Source: Cheilinus undulatus
Lineage: Eukaryota; Chordata; Actinopteri; Labriformes; Labridae
NCBI RefSeq assembly: GCF_018320785.1
Contig: NC_054886.1
Coordinates: 4,277,207-4,341,206 of the forward strand
Reading direction: 5' to 3'
DNA: 64,000 nt
Positions within the stretch are counted from its first letter, which is position 1, and every line of letters begins with the position of its first letter. Below the pieces are notes generated by a model. That model was not told where the DNA came from. It made no database searches and saw only the letters and a program-made list of their open reading frames with translations. A program made the position numbers and the translations under genes. Shown here in pieces: positions 34,469 through 47,089 of the stretch.

Positions 34469-35489
34469 ATGATGATGAGCGTTACCTTGGTAACAGTTTT
34501 CCTCTTTACCTTCAGTAAGTACAACCATCTTTATATTATCACTCTGCATGGTGCACTCCCAGAATTACCCACTGTTTTAAGCTGTCTGTTGTAAAACAAA
34601 AAGTAGTTTTTTCTGATGACTCTCTCCTCTGTTCAGGTTGTATTTCCTTTTCCGTGTGTGAGTTTCATACTATGGACACTCAGCCTAGAGGAGAAATCAT
34701 GCTGCTGTGCTCCAATTTTAGCAGTATGCCCATTCACATCGGCTGATTCAGACTGAACAAAACATCCAGTGTCAGACAAATCTCCTCCATGTTAACTGCT
34801 GGTAGAAATGCTTCTCTCTTTGGTGAATTTCAACACGGCCTTTCTGTGGTATTTCTGTGGATTTAACAAAAATAACACCACCGTTATTGTCAGTGCAACG
34901 TCTTTTAAAGTCCAAGGTAAGACGTTATAAAGTGACAGCCTTTCATTTTTAATAAATTCTTGTTTTTAGACAGAATTGTGACTTCTATTACTCTTCTTGT
35001 AGGAACATTTGTTGGATTAAGCTGCCCTATGATCCTGATCCCGGGTAGTCTGGTTGTTCTCCTCATGATTGTCATCTTAACTCTGGTTGTTATAATCAGA
35101 AACAGTCCTGCAGGTATTTGAAAATGCATCATTTTCTGTAAAACAACCAGCTAAATTTTTAACTTTTAATTGAGCATATGTTTTATTTTTGTTGATTAGC
35201 CCAAAAAGAGGAACAGAATCCACCGCTACAGGAGATATTAAATATTTTTATTCTGATTTTGCATTTTTCTGCATGTTTTTGTCTACATTTATCTCATTCT
35301 AATGTGTATTATTTACAGAATGTGGGCTCTGATGATGTGACCTATGCAGCGCTGCGGTTCCATGCAAAAGCAAACAGCAGAAAACGGTCTGCAACAGAGA
35401 ACAATCAACAGACAATTGTTCTGTATGATGCAACAGCAGAGAGCAGCGATGCTCAGGGTGTGGATCTCAAACCAGATGGCACTTTTTAG
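34469..35489 (+). pseudogene. Receptor A2: decayed copy of A1
   Basis: Exon equivalents are 34469-34514 (three tandem ATGs), 34637-34916, 35003-35113, about 35200-35234 and 35319-35489. Three lesions are visible against A1. The conserved V-domain tryptophan codon (TGG at A1 Trp51) is TGA at 34744-34746. A net 65-bp deletion after 34840 removes the stretch up to the DSGLYFC motif and shifts the frame. The donor after the linker exon reads GAG|at instead of AAG|gt near 35234. The ITIM exon is still open and close to that of A1 (VTYAAL in place of VTYAAV), which suggests recent loss. Unless unusual splicing skips these parts, no receptor can be made. Confidence 0.88.
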
Positions 35490-37685
35490 TGAGCAGGAAT
35501 AGCTCTTAAGTCTTACTTGAAAAAATATTTCCCCCAGAAAACCTTCAAACCTTCATCTCTATATTTCTATCATATGTGTGCAAAAAAGAACATGCAAGAC
35601 AAATATCACTTATTCTGGAGAAAATCTGTTCCAAACTTGACTCTGTACATGCTGCTTTTTGTTTGTTTGTTTGTTTGTTTTTGTAAAAATGAACAAAACC
35701 ATCATCTGATGAAGGTTACACCAAGCTCTTTGCATGCTCACATTTATATATTATTTTCAGTAATTACTGGTTTCGGATTGTGTCGAAGTGAGAAATTTTT
35801 CTGTGTGCATATGTATTTCCATGTGTAAGGCACCTCTTTTTTCATTAATCTTTAATTGAATCAAAATTAAAATAGTCCAAATTATTTTCTATTTTCACAA
35901 ACATTCTGAATTCCTATCTCTCCTCTTAGTTCTTCATTATGACATCATCGCTGTCTCACAATTAATACTTTTAGCTACAACTGCTGAGGATCGACATTAA
36001 CGGTAGAAATTCACTGAAAACAGAAACTGAACATAATGTATTTTCACAAAAGATAACAATAGATTAAAAAATTGTCTTTAGTGGTAAAATCGTTTACATT
36101 TTTGTGCTTATTATCACTTATTTTTGCATAAAGATGATGGTATCATGTCTCGTAATCCTCATAGGAGGAAAAAAGTTGCACCATTTTGAATCCTTAATAT
36201 TTTCTCACAAATTAAATACTTTGGTTAAAACCAACAAAAAAAAGGCTTTAAAAAAGTTTTTAAATGTGTTCTGTGTTCCTCTCGTTCATCCGCCATGTTT
36301 GAGAGCAGCAACCCCAGTGTAGAGGCCCACAGCTGAACGCCCTACCATAGAGGTCTGCAGCCAGATGCCTCTCAAAATATGGTGAATTGTGTCGTACCAC
36401 CAAGAGAAAAAAAGTAGTGACGATGATTCTGTGCCTCCTTGAAACACACTCACTGACAGAGATGGTCATTCAGCACCAGCTCATTCATCACAGCACCGTG
36501 CCAGGTTGGAGAGATGGAGAGCAACGTCTTTATTCAGACTGTTTCATGGCAGTGAGTACAAACTTTGGCACACTATAGATTTTGTGGTTGATACCAACAT
36601 AATCAGACAAATCACAGTGTTTTAAGTGAGATTTCAGTGCGAGAGAGAGGAGGGGCTGAGTGAGCAAGAAGGTGAACCGGAAGGAAGAAACAGATGACAG
36701 TTTCAGTATCAGTGTGCAAGAATGATTAACACCTCTGAAGTTTGTTTTTCTTCTTTGATGTGTTAAAATTTTGAATGAAAAACTGACTCAGTGTGCAAAG
36801 GCCTTTATTTCCAGCTCTTCACCCCAACACTTAGGTACATTCACGCTGTAGGCCTTAATGTTCAATTCTGATCTTTTGCTCTGATCTGATTTTTTTTTTT
36901 TTTTTCTGTTCACACTGCGGTCAAACTCCAGAAGATCAGATATGCATCTGATTAAATACCACATATGAGAGTGGCCTGAATCTGATATTAAAACTGTCAT
37001 AAAGAAATTCAATTTGAGTTTTAAAAAAATAGATTTTGGTCACTTTAACTGCAGTGTTAGCACAGCCTTATTCATTGTATTCTGCTTTTTTTTCTTTTTT
37101 TACTTTTTCCACCTTCCTTCCCTCTTTCCCTTCTTATCCTTTCAACCACTTTTCCAAATATTCACCGTTATTCCCCTATATTCCACATTTCCCTCTTTTT
37201 CACCAGATATTTGTTTTTCCAGCCTTTCCCTTTTCCCTTTTCACACCTTTATTCCCCCCTTCTAGTTTGAGGCTACCACGTTTGTGTTATGGCATACTTT
37301 TATGGACTAATTCATCATGAAATGGTCTTTTTTTTGTGAAGGGAAACACAATTATTGGTTTAAAATGACAGCCTCAGTGTCATGCTCTCACTTCCCATAT
37401 AAGCTAGTGTCATCTAATAGTCTAAACAGTGTACTAATGCATGTGCAAAGTTGACAGAGAAGTTTCCTACTTTAACATAATAGCCGAGTCCATTTAAATG
37501 TATGCTTCTTTCCAGAAATTCAACATATCAGCACAGACATATTGTATATAATATACAGTATATACTTGAATTTCCCTTGTGATTAATAAAGTATCTGTCT
37601 ATTTTTTTATTTTTTGTGCAGCTGGAATAATTTCACTCTCTTTTCTGTGTTTTTAATCGTAGTCCTTGTAAAACTGTTCTTATAG
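35490..37685. other. A2-B2 intergenic region, first part
   Basis: Counterpart of 5293-7316, including the pyrimidine-rich tract at about 37085-37262. A stretch at about 35950-36370 is not matched in unit 1. No gene is recognised. Confidence 0.5.
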
Positions 37686-40632
37686 TAAAGGTCAGGCAGC
37701 AGCCCAGCATTATCAGCAGTCCTAGAGGGTCACAGCAGTCGCTGTTAGTAAAACTCCAGTAGCTCTGATATGGTCCAGCACACAAAGCAAGACCTGTATT
37801 TAATATGATCCATATCTGAGCTTCATGAGGAAAACCTTTATGGGAGAGTTTTGTTAAGAAATTACGGCTCTTATATGGCCTAGATCTGACTGACGGACAG
37901 TCTTAGAACCTAAACCCATCAACACCAAACCTCTTATTCAGCCCACATTCGCACGCAATTCACAAGCCAGATCTGGCCCAAATCTGAAGTTGTTTACCCT
38001 CCACATAAATGTTTAGATTTTTTTGACAGACAGACAGATCGATCGATCGATTGATAGATAGATCACTTTACTGCACAAAGTTAACTCTTTCATTTGTATT
38101 TTAATATGCCTTGAATCGTAGATTAAACAGAACAGGCCTTTCTGAATCATGCTCCATTAAATAGAGGTTGCCAACAACACTCATTTTTGAAAACTTACAG
38201 GATGGAGATTTTTGGAAACTCCGTTTTCTACGTTTCCAGACAGGGAAGATGGAGAACTTGCCCTGAAACGTCCAACTGTGTTCCAGTTTCTCCTCTGTTT
38301 GTCACAGGTGTGCGATGTTAATTTTGTTTCCATAGCAACGCTGGATGCAGCAAAAGTTGTGCTGGACTTGCTACAGAACTTTCTCCATGCTTGCACAAAC
38401 ACAGCTTTTCCAACTGTGATGACAAAACAGACACCTGACTGGACCCTCCACCAATGTCAGCAGTTTGGATCTGACCCAGTTAGAGTTAATGGAAAAATTT
38501 TGAGAAGAAAACAGGCATTACGGAGGAACGGTAAGAGAATTCCCACATGTCAGGACATTATTTCTGTTTGTGAGTAAACTTGTTCAGCTCTACAGTAAAA
38601 GACAGACTATTGATATGGTGGGATCTTTACAGAAGCGTGTTTCTGCACCTTTGTGTGGACGCAGATGCTCCTGAAACGCTGTGCATGGGGACGGGATTAT
38701 TTTTGAAGAAGAAAAAAACTTTGGTTTTGAAAATGTCACACAGACACTAACTATAGACCAGGAGTGATTAGACACACATGTGTGATCATATCAACACAAA
38801 TATGAGTTCAGAAATCCATTTCCGTAAAAAGTCTTGAGGGGGAGTAGTCAGATTTTCTTTCAAATCATGTGTGACTGTGGGTAGAAATCATCAGAATCAA
38901 ATCAACAAACAGTCTGTTTTGACTCACCTTACAGATGAACGCAGGTTGGAGTCAGTGAGATGAAATGCAACAGCAATAAAAGTCTCCTGATGCCTAAAAA
39001 AAACGCTGTTTCCATGCAGCACAAGCCATAAACTCCTCTGAGCTGCTCAAAGATGTGTAGACACTGGCATCGCCAAAGGTGGTTTTAAATCATCCATGGT
39101 GGCAGGACAGACTTTTTGTCATCTTAACATAAAAACAAACTTTGCCCAGGTAATGACTCAAGTGGTTGCCATGGTAGCTTCTTCTTTCTCCTCCTTGGTG
39201 GGTTTGTAAACCAGCTACGTTTGTACCCCCCACCTGTTGTGTTAGACTGAGTCTATACACTAGTGAGCCTGGGAAGGGATCAGTCTTGCTAGTGTGAAAG
39301 CAAGCCAGCAGAGGAAGGGGGAGGGGGTTGAATCAATTTGAAACAACTGGGTCTTGTGTGAAAGCACTCTCTGTCTACCAGGTGAAGCCACGTCATCATC
39401 ATCATCATCACTCCAATACCAAGGCATAACCAGATGTGTTCTGCTGCCCTCTAGTGTCAAAGGTGCAGCAGAACACATCTGGTTTTGTCTTGGCGCTCAT
39501 ATATTCTGCCATGTCATTGTTGCCAATTAAAAACCACACATGGCCCAAAAGTCAGAAGTAATTTTTGGGTTAGATGCTCCAGTTACCAAAGACTCACTGA
39601 GGGGAAAAGTCTGGAGATACGTCAGAGCAAATGTGGTTCTGATTTGGCCCTCATACGTTTTGCCATGCCACATTTCAGCCACAGATCCCACATGAATGCC
39701 ACATTGGCCCAAAAGTTGATGCTATCAGAGAGGGAATGTCTCTGATTGGTTGAGATGTGAATTTCCAGCTGCTACAAGCTGCAGACAGTGAATGGTAACC
39801 GCTGAGCTCTGTGAGGATGACAGAGGGCACCACAGGCATTTGTAGTAGCTACTTTTCACCTGTAGAGGGCAGTCACCATGCACATGTATTTGACACAGAA
39901 GTGTCCATCTAAATACCCATATTCAGAGATTTTTTTTTTTTTTTTTTTTTTTTTTGGTGTTGCTTTAATAGCTGAAATCATTTCCTAAATTTAATCAGAT
40001 TCCAGGAAACTTCAGTCGACCAGTTATCTCTGAAAAGGAAGAGAATCATGGCGTCTGTGCAGTCTCATTAAACCTCTAATCTCTGTTCACGCTCACCACA
40101 TAACAGCCACAGCGAAGTCAGCTACCATCCTTTTACACTGTGACATGCACTCAGTCTTCTCATCACTGCTAGAGCTTATCTTTCACAGGCATTATTTTTA
40201 TTAGAATAATTCAGTTCCTGGTACTGAGCCCTGTGGGACGTCACAGGTCATGCATAGGCATCTTGACCTGTGGTTGGCCATCTGAGCAAAGATCATCCTG
40301 TTACCATGTCTTCAGCCAGTCATGAGCTAGCCCTCCTCCACCACACCTTTACATCTTTACATTAAGTCATGGTTGACTGTATCAAAACCCTTTTTAAATC
40401 GATAAATTTTCTGTGTTTTGTTTTCAAAGTCACTGAACAGCCATCCAGTAAGAGCACCTAACTAAATTATGATGCACATCAGAAAATAAAGAAATAAAAA
40501 AAATGGCTGATTGGTTGTGATCAGGCTTTTCACATTTGAGTTACTAAAATAGTAAATGGCATCTCTATGCTGCACAGACCCCGCCCCTTTGATAGACTCC
40601 GCCTCTTTAAACCTCATGTAGGACATCTGCTG
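37686..40632. other. A2-B2 intergenic region, second part
   Basis: Counterpart of 11036-16575 without the unit 1 insertions. It contains the near-identical block 39180-39930, a poly-T run at 39931-39955, and the uninterrupted target sites of the 632-bp insertion (near 40470) and of the L1 (near 40485-40510). No gene is recognised. Confidence 0.55.
39428..39484. repeat. Perfect 20-bp inverted repeat (hairpin), unit 2
   Basis: Identical to the hairpin at 13798-13854, with the same 17-nt loop. Confidence 0.9.
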
Positions 40633-40669
40633 TATAAAGAGTGATAACAGTCACTCAGTCTTGTGCACA

Positions 40670-43600
40670 ATGAGGAAGTTTATCTTGGTGTCAGCTTCTC
40701 TTCTCTGCAGCCTCTGTAAGTACGACACTATTTACTCCTCACCAGTGACTGCTCTGATTATCATTTAGAGATTTAAATTATTACATCCTCAGCTGAAGTG
40801 GTCACATGTCTGTTTCAGTTTGGATGGTTGGCTCTGAGTCTCACACTCTGGAGGTCCAGCCTGGTGAAGATGTCACACTGCTCTGCTCCAACTTTACCAG
40901 TTCTCCTACTCAGATTACCTGGTTTAAACTGGTCATCAGAAGAGAGTTTCCCTGCGTGGCCCACATGCTTCAGTATGGTGAACCTGCTAGACTCTGCAGT
41001 GGATTTCAAAAGGGAAAATTTGAAATGACATCAAACAACTCGACTGTTTTTCTCCACATCAAAGAAGTGGATTCATCTGACTCTGGGCTGTATTTTTGTG
41101 GGTATAAGGTGGGCAGAAATCCAGTGATTGTTGATGCTACATTTTTGGAGGTGCAGGGTAAGTTTCTACAAAGTTTATTCCATCTTTTAAGTTCCTTTGA
41201 ATGGGTTAGTGATGCACTGATACTACTTTTTAAGCCTAAGCATAGGTACATAAATTTGGGTATTTGCCCATACCGAACAAAAATATGAACTCTAGGGCAG
41301 TTCTTAGAATTATTTTGGAAGTATGAACCAGATGAAAGTTTAGCCATATCTCCATGTAGTGTTAATGTGATGAATAGGAAGCCAACTCATAACACTTTTG
41401 AGAGCATAGTACAATAATTTAACCAAGCCCCTCATGATTTAAAACTGTGCCGACGCCATTTGCAGCAGTACATGCATCCGTTAGCATGTTTACACATTCA
41501 CCTTTACAGACCAGATACCTTTCTCAGCCCAGGTACCAGCTCTTAAACTTGGGTATTCACCCAAATTATTTTAAAAGTATGTTTTAATTACATCAGATGT
41601 TTCCCATTCTGTCCTCCTGACAAGTTAGCAGCATAGTCAGCACTCTACTCTGCTTTTGTCATCTTCATTTATGACAAAATATTTCCAAACTGCAAACACA
41701 GCTCCAGCTTCAACCACCTGTTCATGTACTGAGAGGCTACTGTCCTGCTGAGTACAGTTTCTGCAATCTTATATCAGGTTAACTACTTACTGTTAACCCT
41801 CAAATACCAACATGACGGCAGCAGGCTTTTACCGTACTCAAATGTTGCAAGTAATTAAACTTTTCAATGTCACTCAAATACTGTAAGGCTCTCTGTGGCC
41901 ACATGCTTCACCTCATATGTATATTAGAACTAATTCATCTACTTACCCTACTAATAACTAATCTATTCACTGCACTAATTTCTAATTTAATCTACTTCGG
42001 TGTTTCTCAACCATTTTTCCCTGGAGCCCCCCCAGGACCCAGGAGAGAAGAAACAATTACATACTGCTGTTAAAAATCAACATAAATTTTAATTGTTTCA
42101 CTGATAAAACCTTAAAAAAGGCCTATGCATGGTTTTGTTATCAAAAGACCTTTGTATAAAGTACTTAATAACTGCTTTATCACGGTTTTAAACAATATTT
42201 GCAAATCTAGTTTTGGCAGCCTCAGAGCAGACAAAGCCCCACCCCCCTAACATTTTTGGCGCCCCCCTTGGGGGTCCTGGACCCCAGATTGGGAACCAAT
42301 GATCTATTTACTGTACTCAAATTCCTATATGATTCATTTTTTCACTGTTACTCAGATTGTGTGAGAAGGCTCTCTGTGGTTAAGTGCCTTATTTCTGACG
42401 CTTATGTGCACTTATCAACTATCTGGAATGATCCTATCTACCTCGTGTAAATCTGACCACATCCTTATAATTTTTTATTCTGCTCATGTCTAGTCAGCAT
42501 GCTTGCACCCTTTGCCCATCTCGCAACCATACTTTCAATACACACGGCTTGTATATACTAAAAAAAATCTTTTAACACTTCATTTAAAAAGCTAAACAGA
42601 GTCAGAGTCAGTAGTTGGAGTAGCAGACTGAGGTATGCAGAATGAGATGAGTGGAAGATCTGGACTAGATGCTGATGAACTGAAAGGAGGTGGCTGGGGT
42701 GGAGGCGGGTCGCATTGAAATGATCGGCTGACTGTAAAAGAGAGAATGACAGATATAGAATATGGCAGGTGCATGATGATTGTTCAAATTACATTGTGGC
42801 AGAAACTGATTAGCTTAGTACTTGAGAGGGAACGCCCATAATCAGCTGATCACAGGAGCGGGAAGAGAGAAAGAATGGAAGAAGGGAGAGGTGTGAAATG
42901 TCCTGACATGCCAAGATTTTCCTCAGTTTTCTTTCTCCACAAAACCGACTACACTGATCGCAGTTATACTGATGGAAAACTTAAGAGGGGTATGGGGGCA
43001 GAATTTTCCCAGCATGCTCTTGAGCATTGTGCTTTAGGACTAAAAGTCAAAGGAAGTTATTTAAATATGATCTGATGTTGTCTGTTATGCGGTATGCACT
43101 GTTAAGACGATTTTGCATGTTAAAGATGAAAGCGTTGCTTTTGTGGTTTGACACTTTGGCAGCGTGAATGAAATTACCGAGTCGATTGCACACAGACACT
43201 GAAATGTGTCACAATATGAGCGGCATTTGACTACATTTAAAGTAGAAAGTATGATTATGTGATTCCAGTGATAAACAGTTTATGCTAAAGCTTCATGTAT
43301 TTTAGTCTCCAGTGCTTAAAAATCTGTGGGCCATATTCAAGTACAATTGAGTTAATCTAACTTAACTTAAAATATTGATACCTCATAAATACTTCATGTT
43401 GTTTTGAACATCAGGTCTGATGAGTGTAGTGATGATGCTGCAGGTTTTGTACCTTGCATGTTCAGATGAACTTACTACAAATGTAGAAAAGTTGATCAGT
43501 TGACAAAAGACAGTCAGTAGATATTTGTTGGCTCATATCAGACTTGATTTTCACAGACGTTTGTGTTCACAGGTCTGTTTTTGTCACCTCAGATCACACA

Positions 43601-45901
43601 GCATTGACACTGCCAAACAAGCTGCAACAAGCATTTCACACTCATTTTCACACTTGCACAAGAACTGTAGACTATGTTTCTCTTTTATGCATAACAGCTG
43701 CTCTACAATGTTCCATATGCATACACTGTTTTTTAATTTTTCCTAAAACCTCGGTATAAGCTTTATCAGTCCTCAACAATTATATTTCTATCTGGGTTTT
43801 ATTTGACAACATTACCAATGATGACAACGGCATCTTTTTGCAAAATAACTTAAAATCTAGTGTCCCAAACTATTCAAAACAGAGTTTCAAAACACTCACT
43901 AGTTTCAAAAGGACTGAAAACAGAAATCTGTTGTGATGTTTTGCATTAGGAGGTCATTTATAAAGGTATTTCAAAATCAGAGCTATTTCAATGAAAAACA
44001 TTTTTACAGATCCAGTTCTATATTAACATAAGATCCCGTCTTTGATATCACCTTAACAACTCTCTCAACCGTTGAACTTGTAAGTCCATGTATAGTTTCT
44101 GCCTGTGTTTCCTCTGAGGATGCCAGAATAGCCTCCCAGAGCTGCTGTTCTGGGGTAAACTGCCCTCCATCCACCCTTATAGAGCTTCCTTTAAAGGATG
44201 CTCCACAGGTTCTCAGTAAGGTTAAGTTTTTCTCCTTTTATGTCTCCAGCTAGCAGCCAAGGGCTCAGTGGGATTTTTTGCAGCATGGTGTTATCTTTCA
44301 TGACAATTTTACTCTGGAAGGCACAGTTCTTCTTTTTGTACCATGCAGTGTTAATTTTGTCAACTGAAACTATGACTAAAAATCTTTGTCGACAGCCTTT
44401 ATTTCCATGACATAAACTAGACCAACCATCCACTACTCCTCCATCTGAACCATCCAGGGTTGCACAACAGGAAACAAGACTGTTTGAAAATGAGTCTTCA
44501 TGTATTTCTGAGCCCACTGCAATCATTTCTCCTTGTGGGCGTTGGTTGAGGGTGGCTGAAATACAGCTTCACACACATCAGCAAGCCTCTGAAGGATTCT
44601 GCATTGAGAGGTTGTTGGGACTCCAGAGGCACCAGCAGCTTTAAATACCTGCCTCCGACTCATCAGTGAATTTTTTCACAGATGTTCTCTTAATAACGAT
44701 GAATTTGCTTTTACAGAAACTTCCCTAAATATGCCCTGAATCACTCAGATCTTTTCACAGTTTGGTGGTTAATGTAAGTACCAAAACTGTGTGGCGGGAG
44801 CTTCATGGAAAGGGTTTCCGTGGCTGAGCAGCTAAATGCATGCCTCGCATCACCAAGTCCAATGCCAAGCTTTGGATGGACTGCCTGACCGCATTGTTCC
44901 AACTGTAAAGTTTGGTGGAGGAGGGATTATGGTATTGGGATGTTTTTCAGGATTTAGCGTAGACCCCTTATCTCCAGTGAAGGCCAGTCTTAATGCTTCA
45001 GCATACCAAGACTTTTGGATAATGCTATGCTTCCAACAGTTTGGGGAAGGTCCTTTTCTATTCCAACATGAGAGTGCACAAAGCACAGACCATAAAGACA
45101 TGATTTGATGAGTTTGGTGTGGAAGAACTAGACTGACCTGCACAGAGCCCTGACCTCAACCCTAGCGAGCTCCTTTGATGAACTTGGATGGAGATTGTGA
45201 GCCAGAAACATCCAAAATTTGTGGAAAACCTTCTAGGCAGAGTGGAGGCTATTACATTTGCAAAAGAGGGGCAGCTCCATATGAAAGTCATTCTTTTATG
45301 TCCATCTAAAAAAATAAATCAGATTGTGAGCCACAAGCACTGAGCTGAACAGTGTTATTTCATGATCTGTTTTGTTGTAGATGATCTGGATGGAATGACA
45401 AAGCTGATGCTCCTGATCCTGGCTGGTCTGGCTGTTGTCCTCGTAATGATCATCATATGTCTGGCTGTTAAAATCAGACAGCTTCAGAAAGGTGACACTG
45501 ACTTTTCTTCATGTTTCACATCCCTTTTTATCAAACTGAAACTGTATGAGTGAAAAAACCACAGCTATATCTACAGCTGACCATGTTTTATTTGTAACGT
45601 AGCTCAAAATGAAGAAAAGAACCCACAGCAGAATGAGGTAAACGTTCATTTCGTTTTTCTGTACTTTAGCTGACATGAAACCACCAAAACATGATTAATA
45701 ATCAATAATATTCCTATGATTGTTATTAATGTGTGATTGGAAATATTTGATTCACAGGGTCCCGGCTCAGATGACCTGAACTATGCCGCCGTGACTTTTC
45801 ATCCAAGAGCAGAGAGAAACCACAGACAGGCTTCAGACAGAGAAGTGGAACCAGATTGTATTTATTCAGCCACAAGACAGACAAAAAGCAACTGCAACTG
45901 A
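40670..45901 (+). CDS. Receptor B2: single-V Ig-domain ITIM receptor
   Basis: Intact paralogue of B1, about 224 residues. Exons: 40670-40715 (signal peptide [15 protein letters not shown]), 40819-41157 (V domain), 45381-45491 (transmembrane), 45603-45637 (linker), 45758-45901 (tail). Splice sites and phases match B1 exactly. The V domain keeps the two canonical cysteines, the tryptophan, DSGLYFC and the extra cysteine pair, but differs from B1 at about 22 residues, concentrated in loop regions (SSPT for [14 protein letters not shown] for [10 protein letters not shown]). The tail ITIM LNYAAV and CIYSATR are unchanged. TATAAA at 40633-40638 serves as promoter. The pair suggests shared inhibitory signalling with different ligand specificity. 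Confidence 0.88.
41998..42301. mobile_element. hAT-like MITE in the B2 intron
   Basis: Imperfect inverted ends CGGTGTTTCTCAACC and (reverse complement) CATTGGTTCCCAATC, with flanking 8-bp repeats ATCTACTT (41990-41997) and ATCTATTT (42302-42309), seven of eight matching. A related longer copy lies at 49511-50283. Confidence 0.75.
42302..44400 (+). other. B2 intron 2, remaining sequence
   Basis: 42330-42915 matches the B1 intron. 42930-44400 is present only here; its counterpart in B1 was lost or never present around the LTR element. No exon or recognisable element is seen in this part. Confidence 0.5.
44400..45310 (+). mobile_element. Old Tc1-like relic in the B2 intron
   Basis: Counterpart of 31390-32280. 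Readable pieces include [20 protein letters not shown] and [18 protein letters not shown] (about 44890-45080), corresponding to the central part of a Tc1 transposase. It is decayed by several frame changes and lies at the same place relative to the transmembrane exon as in B1. Confidence 0.8.
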
Positions 45902-47083
45902 AAACAGAAATAATGCTTTCTTTTTAATGCAACAGTGTGTTTTGAATAGTTTCTAGAAGTGCCAACATTTTAAAAAACTTTACATTTATATCACAAGGGT
46001 CAAAAGTCCCAATCTTATGTCATACTTCCTTCTTATAACTGTCTACAAAGTAATGTCTGTAACTTTGTGTTTTTCCTGCTGCCTCTCTTGGCCAGGTCTT
46101 GAAAAAGAGGTTTTTAATCTCAATGGGACCAACCTGGTTAAATAAAGGTTAGATGAAAATAAAATAAATAATGTCAAACAAAAATTTAAAAGTAATTGTA
46201 TAAATTTTCAGCTCATGGGCGGAGTGAGGGGGCTTCAGCCCAGAATGTTTTCTTAAAAGCCCCGAATCTTTCAGGTTGGTTGTTAGTATGTTGCTTATGG
46301 CCTTGCTGATAACAGCATGTAAATGTAATTTTCAAAGTAATTTAAAAAATCAGATCTTTATTTTTTTCTTTACTTTTAAGAACATATATATGGAGGAGAA
46401 TTAGGGACATTTAACAAAAAATATGGTATGCATTTTTTAGAAATTCTAATAAAAACGACAGAAGTTTGACTTTATTGCAGAATTTTTAAAAAGGCATGCC
46501 GTTTTTTTAATGGCCCTAATACTCTTTTATATCAATACACTCACTGCAGTGTAAAAATACTTTTAGAATTGTTCTAAAAATACAATTTTCAGCATTTTTG
46601 TGAATAAATTAATATCTCCAACCACAATTAAGAGTTTCAATTGTAAACTTTTTCACCAAATTCCTACCTTACTTATGCAATTTTACTTAAAATGTAAACT
46701 TACGACATTTTTAGGAGGCAGAAGTAAAAATTACTGGTCTCCAGCATGGTGGATCATTGTTTTAGAATGATAATGACACTTTTAGCTCAGTCAGGTGAGA
46801 AAAAATGATGTTATTAATGAAGTATTTTTTTTCTATGTTGAACAACATTTTAAAAAAGGTGCATAAAACTGTGCATAAAAATTCTAGTGAAGTGCCCGAC
46901 CCTTGGCCATCTTTAGTTTGGGCTAAGCCCCGGATTTTAAACATGTCTGGCCCCGCCCCTGATTCAGCTCCTTTAAAGTAAAAGACATAATTCAACAGAG
47001 TCCAGCCAACTGGAGATCACATGAGAGCAGTGATTGTAGTATAAAGACACCTGTGTCTGGAAGGTCCAGTCGCTGGTTAATTA
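45902..47083 (+). other. B2 3' flank to the end of unit 2
   Basis: Aligns with 32863-34051. AATAAA words near 46140 and 46163 may serve polyadenylation. No gene is seen. Confidence 0.6.
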
Positions 47084-47089
47084 GTATCC

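Larger units (their letters stand above)
34052..47083. repeat. Tandem duplication, unit 2 (receptors A2 and B2)
   Basis: The right copy of the cassette, about 13.0 kb, colinear with unit 1 and largely free of its insertions. It ends with the same gctggttaatta word that precedes unit 2, at 47071-47083. Confidence 0.9.
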
